A stretch of DNA of 7,971 nt, taken from contig JAITEX010000086.1 in the NCBI GenBank assembly GCA_031281765.1, positions 1 through 7,971 on the forward strand, given 5' to 3'. Positions 1 to 5,812 of this stretch are shown piece by piece (position 1 is the stretch's first letter; every line of letters starts with the position of its first letter). Below the pieces are notes generated by a model. The model was not told the DNA's origin. It made no database searches and saw only the letters and a program-made list of their open reading frames with translations. The position numbers and the translations under genes are program-made. The stretch is from Eubacteriales Family XIII. Incertae Sedis bacterium. GTDB taxonomy: Bacteria; Bacillota; Clostridia; Peptostreptococcales; Anaerovoracaceae.

Positions 1-1
1 C

Positions 2-193
2 AAATTGACAGTTAGCCGGCAATTCAAAATAGCGTCCAAGCAATCCAAATTTATCGTTTTTGATTCCCGTCGTACAAAATTAAACGATGATTTTATCGAA
101 AAACAAATTCGATTCGAAACGGCGAAAAGACCAACAATAAGAAAAGTGATTTTTATTAAAAAATCTGTAGAAATTCTTGAACTGACGAGATAA
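2..193 (+). CDS. Possible 3' end of an unrecognised AT-rich gene (truncated by the window edge)
   Basis: An open frame enters from the left edge and ends at TAA 191-193, giving about 63 residues with no stop. The peptide is Lys/Arg-rich with alternating hydrophobic stretches (a segment near residues 17-20 of phenylalanine, isoleucine, valine and phenylalanine, and a C-terminal stretch reading VIFIKK then ILEL), so it could be a beta-strand-rich C-terminal domain. I do not recognise the family. About 32% GC over the first 180 bases makes 63 stop-free codons somewhat unlikely by chance, which is the main support. A TTG at 5 could be an internal start, but no Shine-Dalgarno site is visible in front of it. 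The low GC against the GC-rich genes next door could mean acquired DNA. It may also be non-coding. Confidence 0.35.
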   Translation, partial: KLTVSRQFKIASKQSKFIVFDSRRTKLNDDFIEKQIRFETAKRPTIRKVIFIKKSVEILELTR

Positions 194-205
194 GTGTGCT
201 ATTGT
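177..205 (+). promoter_or_regulatory. Sigma-A-like promoter, TTGAAC-N17-TATTGT
   Basis: TTGAAC (177-182) and TATTGT (200-205) are separated by exactly 17 bases, predicting a start near 212. The -35 lies inside the end of the AT-rich reading frame. The only thing downstream on this strand is a short stretch ending in a hairpin terminator, so the product would be a transcript of about 85-90 nt. The -10 box is an imperfect match (4 of 6). Confidence 0.4.
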
Positions 206-211
206 ATTATT

Positions 212-300
212 GTAGGAAGACCGGGTTGCTCAGATGGGTGATCAAAGGAGTATCCTGCAACGAAAATAACAGCGTTTTCTGCGGAAAGCGCTGTTTTATT
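212..300 (+). ncRNA. Candidate small RNA or 3'-UTR RNA, about 89 nt
   Basis: The segment lies between a predicted promoter and a strong terminator. It can fold into a 5' hairpin (GTTGC pairing with GCAAC, with inner GGGT/ATCC) followed by the terminator stem. An AAAGGAG stretch (244-250) resembles a Shine-Dalgarno sequence but has no start codon behind it at useful spacing. An 11-codon mini-ORF (ATG 234 to TAA 267-269, peptide MGDQRSILQRK) also fits, though its nearest purine-rich tract is about 14 bases upstream. It does not match SRP RNA, 6S RNA, tmRNA or tRNA as far as I can tell. The alternative is that it is simply the 3' UTR of the upstream reading frame. Confidence 0.3.
268..300. terminator. 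Strong intrinsic terminator, probably bidirectional
   Basis: A 12-bp stem (AACAGCGTTTTC 268-279 with GAAAGCGCTGTT 284-295, one G-T pair) closes on a TGCG loop and is followed on the plus strand by TTTATTT. On the minus strand it is followed by ATTTTCG, so it can also end the phosphorylase gene, whose stop codon is 343-345. It sits between converging transcripts. Confidence 0.75.
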
Positions 301-342
301 TCAAGCAATATATACACTCGCTCTATATCATTCTTTCGGCTC

Positions 343-1185
343 TCATTCGATGCGAAGCGCGTTTGTCAGCCGCAGCGTGATTTCACCGCGGCCCTCCCAG
401 TCCGCGAGAATGCGGAGGGCCTCGCTTGCCGCGCGGCTTGCCTTCGCTTCGCCGCCCTTATCCCCCCACCGGTCCGTGACGCGATTCGAAACGACGGCGA
501 AAATCGCGCCCATGCTCATACCGAGAAGCCGCCCGACCACGAACTGGCCGGCCGCCTCCATTTCTATGTTCAGTATGCCGGCTGTCTGCAGGTCAGGTAT
601 GACGCCCTCCATCCATGAGGGCCGGTAGTCCCCGGCGGGACGCCCCTGCCCGATGTAGAACGAACCTATGGTATAGCCAATGCCGACGCCATAGCGAAAG
701 CCGAGATTCTCGCAGGCCTGCATCAGCGCCATCGTGACCGTCGTGTCGGCGGCCGCGGGATAGGCGGGTTCGATGTAGGCGTCGCTCGTCCCGTCTTTGC
801 GTACGCAGGCGGCGGGTATAATAAGGTCGCCGAGGTCGTATTCCGGCTGTATGCAGCCCGTGGTGCCGACGCGTACGCAGGTATGCACGCCAAGCGTCTT
901 CAGCTCGCCGATGCATATCTCCGAGCTTGCGGCGCCGATGCCCGTGGACACCGCTGCAATGGGTACGCCCTGATACGTTCCCGCCACGCTTTTGAACTCC
1001 CGGTACGACGCAAGCTCCCTCACATCCTCCCAATCGGCCGCGATAAGAGAGGTTCGCTCGGGGGCGCCCGGCAGGATGACGCGCGGCGGTACATCGCCTG
1101 CGCGCAGGCGCAGATGGTAGACGCGCCCCTCGCCGTCGGTCGGGGCGCTCGCCGGTATTATCGTATTCGCTGTACTTTCTTTCAT
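343..1185 (-). CDS. udp: Uridine phosphorylase / nucleoside phosphorylase family (PNP_UDP)
   Basis: A cytoplasmic salvage enzyme of 280 residues that would split uridine (or a related nucleoside) with phosphate into base and ribose-1-phosphate. The whole length follows the E. coli Udp pattern after about 20 extra N-terminal residues. His24 in VYHLRL matches the His lent by the neighbouring subunit. Gly40 and Arg44 (PGAPER), Arg62 (SYREF), Arg105 and Thr108 (RVGTTG) match the phosphate site, Gln180 and Arg182 (IGQGR) the uracil site, and Glu208-Met209-Glu210 the ribose site. The family's usual Gly-Asp-Pro reads Gly-Ala-Pro here (Ala41). ATG 1185 has a GAGG about 5 bases upstream. The gene stands alone, divergent from the rubredoxin gene, and ends at the 268-300 hairpin. 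The substrate could be another nucleoside; uridine is inferred from the Gln/Arg pair. Confidence 0.88.
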   Translation of the reverse strand: MKESTANTIIPASAPTDGEGRVYHLRLRAGDVPPRVILPGAPERTSLIAADWEDVRELASYREFKSVAGTYQGVPIAAVSTGIGAASSEICIGELKTLGVHTCVRVGTTGCIQPEYDLGDLIIPAACVRKDGTSDAYIEPAYPAAADTTVTMALMQACENLGFRYGVGIGYTIGSFYIGQGRPAGDYRPSWMEGVIPDLQTAGILNIEMEAAGQFVVGRLLGMSMGAIFAVVSNRVTDRWGDKGGEAKASRAASEALRILADWEGRGEITLRLTNALRIE

Positions 1186-1204
1186 TATTACCTCATTCTA
1201 CAGG

Positions 1205-1226
1205 ATTGCGGCCCGGAGGCCGCAAT
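1205..1226. repeat. Perfect 9-bp inverted repeat, REP-like palindrome
   Basis: ATTGCGGCC (1205-1213) and GGCCGCAAT (1218-1226) flank a CGGA loop in the divergent spacer between the phosphorylase and rubredoxin genes. No T-run follows directly on either strand, and no gene end needs a terminator here. Form and setting suit a small dispersed palindromic repeat. It would fall in the phosphorylase 5' leader if that gene's promoter lies further out. Confidence 0.5.
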
Positions 1227-1266
1227 GACACGTTTTTTCACTTTCCCCTTTACCTCACGTCACCTA

Positions 1267-1294
1267 TTGATTATTACCTTACAAACATTATAAT
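1267..1294 (+). promoter_or_regulatory. Sigma-A-like promoter for the rubredoxin-like gene
   Basis: TTGATT (1267-1272), a 16-base spacer and a perfect TATAAT (1289-1294) predict a start near 1301 and a 5' leader of about 85 nt before ATG 1386. The surrounding 1260-1315 stretch is AT-rich against GC-rich flanks. Confidence 0.55.
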
Positions 1295-1385
1295 ATATAC
1301 ACACGTTTTTAATCAGAGCTGCCGCAAGAGCCTTTCACCGGCGCCGCCGCAAGCTCCGAACAAGGAAGCACTAAAGGAGGTAACT

Positions 1386-1493
1386 ATGATTTGGGTATGC
1401 ACCGTATGCGGCTATGAAGTAGAAGCCGACGACAAACCCGAAGAATGCCCCGTCTGCGGAGTAGGGCCGGAAGCATTCGAGGAAAAAGAATAG
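1386..1493 (+). CDS. Stand-alone rubredoxin-like protein, 35 aa
   Basis: A tiny cytoplasmic iron protein. Cys5 and Cys8 (CTVCGY) and Cys21 and Cys24 (CPVCGV) form two knuckles that would hold one Fe(SCys)4 centre for one-electron transfer. Only 12 residues separate the knuckles and the long middle loop of classic rubredoxins (about 52 residues) is missing. The protein therefore resembles the C-terminal rubredoxin-like domain of rubrerythrins, here encoded alone. ATG 1386 is set by a near-perfect AAAGGAGGT at 1374-1382, which excludes longer in-frame starts. It has its own promoter and terminator, so it is monocistronic. The partner is unknown; oxidative-stress electron transfer is the usual role of such domains. 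Confidence 0.85.
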   Translation: MIWVCTVCGYEVEADDKPEECPVCGVGPEAFEEKE

Positions 1494-1507
1494 CCGGTAG
1501 CCTTTCG

Positions 1508-3343
1508 CTACACTTCTATTCCATCGCGGTTCGTTATTACGAACCGCTTTATTTTTTTCGAGGTCGTAATATCGAACGGCGCGTCGCGCAGGACCACGCG
1601 CTTTATCTTCTTGAAATACGGCAGGTCCGCATTGATTTTGTCCACCTCGCTCCAGAGCAGCTTGCCGATGGCTTCATTCGTCGCGTCACGGCCGAGCAGG
1701 TCCGTCACGGTCTCGGAATCCGGCAGGATGGTCGCGACTATTACGCTGTCCGCGGATATATCCGCGTCGGATTGCCACACCATGCTTTCGGCGACGAGGT
1801 CGGAACGCCCGAGCAGGTATTCGAGTTCCTCAGGGAATACGTTTTCGCCCGTCTTCGTAATGATGACGCTTTTCTTGCGGCCCGTAATATACACATAGCG
1901 GTCCTTGTCGATATAGCCGTAGTCGCCCGTGTGGTACCAGCCGTCCTTCAGCACTTCGTTTGTCGCCTCCTCGTTTTTGTAGTAGCCGAGCATGACATTG
2001 TCGCCCTTCACGCATATCTCGCCGATGCCCGTCTCGGGGTCCGGTTCCTCTATGCGTCCGTCGAAGCCCGCAAGCAGGTAGCCCGCGCTCGCGCTGCGCG
2101 CCGCGTGTTCCGGGTTCAGCGCGCATATGGGGGCGCATTCCGTCAGGCCATAGCCCTGCAGCGCCCCGACGCCAAGGTCGATAAACCCGTCGAGAATGGC
2201 CGGGTCTATGGCCGCGCCGCCACAGATGATGCGCTGCAATCTGCCGCCGAAGGTATCCGTGATTTGCTTGAAGAACACCTTGCCGAGATTGACGCCAAAC
2301 CGCTTCGTCACGCGGTTTATCTTTATGATGCGCTTCAGCAGCTTCTCCTTGCCCTGCTTGCGCACATTCTGCCATATCTTGCGGTGGAAGTTCTCGAATA
2401 TAAGCGGCACGCCGAGAATCATGGTCGGCTTCACTTCTTTGAGATTGTCCGTGATATAACGCAGGCCCTCGCAGAACGCAACGGACGAGCCCTTGTAGAG
2501 CGGAATCAAGAAACTGCACGTACACGCATAGGTGTGGTGCAGCGGCAATATCAGAAAGAATATATCATCCGGCGCTACGAGAAATACCATCGGCGGTATC
2601 ATCAAATCCGTGCAGATGTTTTCATGCGAGAGCATGACGCCCTTCGCGACACCCGTCGTGCCGGACGTGTAGAGCAGGATGCCCATGCCCTGACGCAATA
2701 CCTGCGCGTCAAGGAAATCTCTGTTTCCCTCTTCTATGAGTTTCGCGCCTTCGGCTTTCAGCGCCGCAAGGGAAACCTCGTGCGGCTCCATCGTGTCGCC
2801 GTCAAGATTCACGCACAGCTCTATCTGTACGCCCTCTTTGCCGCATATTTTTTCGAACAACTTCGTATAATTTTTCGTATAGAACACACACGCAACTTCG
2901 GCTTCTATGACGAGATGCTCTATCTCATCCTGCCTCAGTTCCTTGTCGAGCGGAACCACAACGCCCGTGCCGCAAACAGCGGAGAGATAGGCAAGCGTCC
3001 AGGCGTAGCAGTTTTCGCCGATGACGCCGATGCGTTTCCCGCGCATATCATGCGCGTGGAGGGCCGTGCCGACAGCGTCCACATCGGCCTTGACCTGCCG
3101 ATAGGTAGTGACCTTGTACGGTTCCTTGTGCGACGGCTTTTCATAAAAGGCGGGCCTATCCGCGAAGAGCTCCGCGCTCGTTTCAAGCATATGACGAATA
3201 TCCATGACCGGGCGCTGATCCCGGTGATAGACGTACGGGTCTTTCGTATTTTGAATGAAATCGTACTGCGCCTGCGCGCGCGCCATATCCTCTTCTTTGA
3301 TTTTCTTGTATTCTTCTGCGGGCAGTAATTCTCTCGGCGTCAT
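1508..3343 (-). CDS. Long-chain acyl-CoA synthetase (AMP-forming), downstream paralogue, 611 aa
   Basis: Activates a fatty acid with ATP to acyl-AMP, then transfers it to CoA; cytoplasmic or membrane-associated. All adenylate-forming-enzyme motifs are present in order: the P-loop YTSGTTGVAKG at 225-235, QGYGLTE at 396-402, HTGD at 471-474, TGRKK at 487-491, and the C-terminal TTSKKIKR at 593-600 with Lys597 in the catalytic-lysine position. The usual Gly just before that Lys is Lys596 here. Length is normal for the FAA1/FadD-like group. It carries about 35 more N-terminal residues than its upstream paralogue. ATG 3343 has GAGGAG six bases upstream, placed in the 13-base gap after the paralogue, so the two are co-transcribed. 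The last codons run through the rubredoxin gene's terminator. Chain-length specificity cannot be read from the sequence. Confidence 0.9.
   Translation of the reverse strand: MTPRELLPAEEYKKIKEEDMARAQAQYDFIQNTKDPYVYHRDQRPVMDIRHMLETSAELFADRPAFYEKPSHKEPYKVTTYRQVKADVDAVGTALHAHDMRGKRIGVIGENCYAWTLAYLSAVCGTGVVVPLDKELRQDEIEHLVIEAEVACVFYTKNYTKLFEKICGKEGVQIELCVNLDGDTMEPHEVSLAALKAEGAKLIEEGNRDFLDAQVLRQGMGILLYTSGTTGVAKGVMLSHENICTDLMIPPMVFLVAPDDIFFLILPLHHTYACTCSFLIPLYKGSSVAFCEGLRYITDNLKEVKPTMILGVPLIFENFHRKIWQNVRKQGKEKLLKRIIKINRVTKRFGVNLGKVFFKQITDTFGGRLQRIICGGAAIDPAILDGFIDLGVGALQGYGLTECAPICALNPEHAARSASAGYLLAGFDGRIEEPDPETGIGEICVKGDNVMLGYYKNEEATNEVLKDGWYHTGDYGYIDKDRYVYITGRKKSVIITKTGENVFPEELEYLLGRSDLVAESMVWQSDADISADSVIVATILPDSETVTDLLGRDATNEAIGKLLWSEVDKINADLPYFKKIKRVVLRDAPFDITTSKKIKRFVITNRDGIEV
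1526..1558 (+). terminator. Intrinsic terminator of the rubredoxin-like gene, inside the convergent CDS
   Basis: A perfect 9-bp stem (GCGGTTCGT 1526-1534 with ACGAACCGC 1539-1547, loop TATT) is followed by TTTATTTTTTT. On the minus strand the same bases encode residues near the C-terminus of the acyl-CoA synthetase (FVITNR region). No T-run follows the hairpin in the minus direction, so it should work for plus-strand transcripts only. Confidence 0.85.
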
Positions 3344-3356
3344 CTTCGTCTCCTCT

Positions 3357-5075
3357 TTATATACGGTGCTCTACCTTATAGCGCTTGATTTTTTGCGTGG
3401 TCGTTTTCTCAAACGGCGCGTCCACCACATCGAAGCGCTTGACGCGCTTATACGGCGGCATCTTTTCATTTGCCGCATCTATCTCTCTGTCAAGTATTTT
3501 CCTGACTTCGGTCTCGTCGATATTTCCGTATTTCTCGCGTATGTCCGGCATATTCGGAAATATATCCGCGCAAATCACCGTATCCCCGGCTGTCTCGTCC
3601 TTGCCCCACACCACGGCTTCCTCGATGTAGTCGGATTTCAGCAGATAGTATTCGACTTCTTCGGGGAAGATATTCTTCCCGTTCTTCGTCACGATGACAT
3701 CTTTCTTGCGTCCCGTCAAATAGACGAAACCGTCATCGTCGACATAACCGTAGTCGCCGCTGTACAGCCAGCCGTCCTTCAGCACCTTTTCCGTCTCCTC
3801 CGGATTGTCGAAGTAGCCGAGCATCACGGACGGGCCGCGATAGGCTATCTCGCCGATGCCGTCCGCATCCGCGTCAATCACCTTCACTTCGGTCTTGCCA
3901 AGCGGCAATCCCGCGGAGGCCGCCTTGTGGCAGCGGTCCTTGTTCACGGCCACTATCGGAGAGCATTCCGTCATGCCGTAGCCCTGCACCATCGTAAAGC
4001 CCATGGCGTTGAAGTCCTCTATTACCGCCGGGTCGATGGCCGCTCCGCCCGCAATAATAAGGCGCATATCGCCGCCCATGGCCTGATGGACCGCTTTGAA
4101 CACCTTCTTCGTCGCTTTCAGCTTCGAGCCGCCGACGGCCTTTGACAGCGTTATCGCGCGGCGCATATTCTTCGCCTTGCCCGTGTTTTCCGCCTGCCGC
4201 CAGATGGCCTTGTACATCTTCTCAAACATAAGCGGCACGCCGAGGATGAGGTTCGCCTTTACCTCGGCCATATTCTTTACAATGTATTTCAGGCCTTCGC
4301 AGAACGCCACCGTGACCCCCTGATACATCGTGCCGAGAATGCCGCAGTTGAATTCATAGGTGTGGTGCATCGGCAGCACGTCAAGCGCGGTCCAGCCGAT
4401 GACGCGCATAAATTCCGCCATACCGACGACATTGTGCACGATGTTCGTATGGGAAAGCATGACGCCTTTCGCGAGGCCCGTGGTGCCCGACGTAAAAATG
4501 AGGGCGCACATCGCGTCCGGGTCTATCTCCGCGCGGAAATACTCCCGCCGCCCTTCTTCGATAAGCTTACGGCCGTGCGTTATCAGGGATTTCATCGAAA
4601 ATTTTTCATCCGTGTTTGCGGCCGCGTCCATGGATATTTTTATGCTGACGCCGGGGGCGTCCTTCAGCGCCTCATTCACGATTTTTTCCGTCTTGCCGCT
4701 GTAGACGATGGCCGCCGCGCCGGAACGGTTCAGCAGGTTCGCGATTTCCTCCGCGCTGAGCTCCCGGTCTATCGGTACGATAACGGAAGCGCCGCAGACA
4801 GCCGCCATATACGCGACGACCCATTCATAACGGTTTTCGCCCGTGACCGCAATATACCTGCCCTTTAAATCAAGATCCATGAGCGCCGTCCCGAACGCCG
4901 TCACATCCGAACGGAATTCGCGGAACGAGATGGGGCGGTACGGCCCGCCGAGTTTGTCCTTCACGAGATAGGCCGCATTATCGCCGTAGCGTTCGGCGCT
5001 GTAATTCATCAGGTCGCGCAAATCCGTAATCGGGTCAACCTCATACAGCGCATCCCTATATTTCATACTGTTCAA
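3357..5075 (-). CDS. Long-chain acyl-CoA synthetase (AMP-forming), first gene of the pair, 572 aa
   Basis: Same reaction as its downstream paralogue. Motifs: P-loop FTSGTTGLAKG at 194-204, QGYGMTE at 364-370, YSGD at 438-441, TGRKKDV at 454-460, and TTTQKIKR at 558-565 with Lys562 as the probable catalytic lysine (Gln in place of the usual Gly before it). Shared blocks such as VAFCEGL and the IDPA region show that the two genes arose by duplication. The start is probably TTG 5075: GGAGG lies 9 bases upstream of it but about 18 bases from the next ATG (5066), too far to serve that codon. The pair could differ in chain length or source of fatty acid. It is divergent from niaR with about 120 bases between them, but nothing else ties it to niacin. 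Confidence 0.9.
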   Translation of the reverse strand: MNSMKYRDALYEVDPITDLRDLMNYSAERYGDNAAYLVKDKLGGPYRPISFREFRSDVTAFGTALMDLDLKGRYIAVTGENRYEWVVAYMAAVCGASVIVPIDRELSAEEIANLLNRSGAAAIVYSGKTEKIVNEALKDAPGVSIKISMDAAANTDEKFSMKSLITHGRKLIEEGRREYFRAEIDPDAMCALIFTSGTTGLAKGVMLSHTNIVHNVVGMAEFMRVIGWTALDVLPMHHTYEFNCGILGTMYQGVTVAFCEGLKYIVKNMAEVKANLILGVPLMFEKMYKAIWRQAENTGKAKNMRRAITLSKAVGGSKLKATKKVFKAVHQAMGGDMRLIIAGGAAIDPAVIEDFNAMGFTMVQGYGMTECSPIVAVNKDRCHKAASAGLPLGKTEVKVIDADADGIGEIAYRGPSVMLGYFDNPEETEKVLKDGWLYSGDYGYVDDDGFVYLTGRKKDVIVTKNGKNIFPEEVEYYLLKSDYIEEAVVWGKDETAGDTVICADIFPNMPDIREKYGNIDETEVRKILDREIDAANEKMPPYKRVKRFDVVDAPFEKTTTQKIKRYKVEHRI

Positions 5076-5110
5076 AAACTGTTTCCTCCGCTGCCCTTGC
5101 GTTTAATTTT

Positions 5111-5131
5111 AGTATAAAAGTATTTTACACT
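5111..5131. promoter_or_regulatory. AT-rich dyad, candidate operator of the acyl-CoA synthetase operon
   Basis: Arms AGTATAAAA and TTTTACACT flank a GTA centre and match at 8 of 9 positions. The dyad lies 36-56 bases upstream of the TTG start of the first synthetase gene, where its promoter should be; TATACT and TAAAAT boxes on the minus strand fall inside it, though I see no good -35. It does not look like the niaX operator, so a separate fatty-acid regulator is possible. The alternative is a chance product of AT-rich promoter DNA. Confidence 0.35.
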
Positions 5132-5191
5132 ATCAGGCCGGATAAATACAGACGTCGCTGAAAACAAGCCCTATGCCCTGTGATATATTAT

Positions 5192-5200
5192 TGGTATAAT
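5192..5200 (+). promoter_or_regulatory. Extended -10 promoter of niaR
   Basis: TGG directly before TATAAT (5195-5200) makes an extended -10 element, which can work without a clear -35; none is seen at 16-18 bases. It predicts a start near 5207, only a base or so before the second in-frame ATG (5208). This bears on where NiaR translation begins. Confidence 0.4.
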
Positions 5201-5738
5201 GGGTGTAATGAAAACGATGGACGGAACGAGTAGACGAGCGCGGATAGCGGAGGAACTCGGCGCGGCGGAGAGCCCGGTAAGCGCCGCCGCGTTCGCGAAA
5301 AAATTCGAGGTGAGCCGGCAGGTGATCGTTGGCGACATCGCGCTTCTGCGCGCCGGGGGGCACGCCATCATCTCCACCGCGCGCGGCTATATTATGCAGG
5401 CGGCTTCTACGGGAAAATACGTCGGGACCGTCGCCTGCAAGCACGAACCGGCGCTGACGCGCAGAGAACTCGAAACGATAGTTGCCGCCGGCGGGACCGT
5501 GGACAATGTCATCGTTTCGCATGAACAGTACGGAGACCTCACCGGCCAGCTGAATATTTCGACGCAGGCCGACGTGGACCATTTCATTGCGCAGATCGAG
5601 AAGAAAAACGAACATCTTTTGTCCGAGCTGACGGACGGCGTCCATCTGCACAAGATTACCTGCGCGGACCGCGCGGCCTTTGAAACGATACTCGAGCGGC
5701 TTGCGGAAATCGGCGTGCTCTATTCACCCCTTGACTAA
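5199..5738 (+). CDS. niaR: NiaR-type transcriptional repressor of niacin/NAD genes (HTH_11 plus 3H domain)
   Basis: A repressor that uses nicotinic acid as co-repressor in characterised relatives (B. subtilis YrxA/NiaR, T. maritima TM1602). A winged helix-turn-helix covers about residues 11-66 (recognition helix near VSRQVIVGDIALL 38-50), followed by the 3H domain at about 72-175. His82, Glu90, His149 and His151 match the spacing of the TM1602 metal site, and His108 lies in the conserved SHEQYGD block. At 179 residues it has the family's normal length. Start choice is open: in-frame ATGs lie at 5199, 5208 and 5217, a stop at 5181-5183 rules out anything much longer, and none has a Shine-Dalgarno site. 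If TATAAT 5195-5200 is the promoter, the message would begin at about 5208 and be nearly leaderless. niaX follows 74 bases downstream. Confidence 0.9.
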   Translation: MGVMKTMDGTSRRARIAEELGAAESPVSAAAFAKKFEVSRQVIVGDIALLRAGGHAIISTARGYIMQAASTGKYVGTVACKHEPALTRRELETIVAAGGTVDNVIVSHEQYGDLTGQLNISTQADVDHFIAQIEKKNEHLLSELTDGVHLHKITCADRAAFETILERLAEIGVLYSPLD

Positions 5739-5760
5739 TCATCCCGCCATACCGTAAACT
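5731..5760 (+). promoter_or_regulatory. Candidate niaX promoter, TTGACT-N18-TAAACT
   Basis: TTGACT (5731-5736) overlaps the last codons of niaR, and TAAACT (5755-5760) follows after 18 bases, predicting a start near 5767 inside the adjacent dyad. The -35 is good (5 of 6) and the -10 moderate (4 of 6). It would let niaX be transcribed independently of niaR. Confidence 0.45.
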
Positions 5761-5786
5761 ATACATATGTCAAGACACGTATGTAT
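5761..5786. promoter_or_regulatory. Probable NiaR operator upstream of niaX
   Basis: The core TGTCAAGACA (5768-5777) is a TGTC-N2-GACA dyad. It is flanked by ATACATA (5761-5767) and TATGTAT (5780-5786), which are exact reverse complements but offset by a two-base CG insertion. It lies directly after the predicted -10 and over the start point, 27 bases before the niaX start codon, where a repressor would block transcription. A TGTC/GACA half-site arrangement is what I recall for Bacillota NiaR sites. The match to the published consensus is from memory. Confidence 0.6.
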
Positions 5787-5812
5787 TCGCGTAGAGATTA
5801 CGGAGGCCGCTC

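Noticed and set aside
233..242. GATGGGTGAT recurs at 7268-7277
   Set aside because: A shared 10-mer is expected by chance in 8 kb and the flanks differ.
196..1293. Plus-strand and alternative-frame ORFs across the phosphorylase gene
   Set aside because: The minus-strand phosphorylase has full-length family similarity and a ribosome site; the others are shadows.
1497..1511. Small hairpin GTAGC/GCTAC as a possible minus-strand terminator for the synthetase operon
   Set aside because: The stem is only 5 bp and the T-rich stretch is about eight bases further on, too weak to call. No convincing terminator for that operon is seen before the rubredoxin gene.
1445..3328. Long plus-strand open frame (about 627 codons) opposite the downstream acyl-CoA synthetase
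   Set aside because: It mirrors a real, motif-complete gene in GC-rich DNA, where stop codons are rare on the opposite strand. The translation is rich in Arg/Ala/His/Val with no recognisable domain and it has no ribosome binding site.
3255..4868. Further plus-strand open frames opposite the synthetase pair
   Set aside because: These are antisense shadows of the upstream synthetase, with no domain and no start signals.
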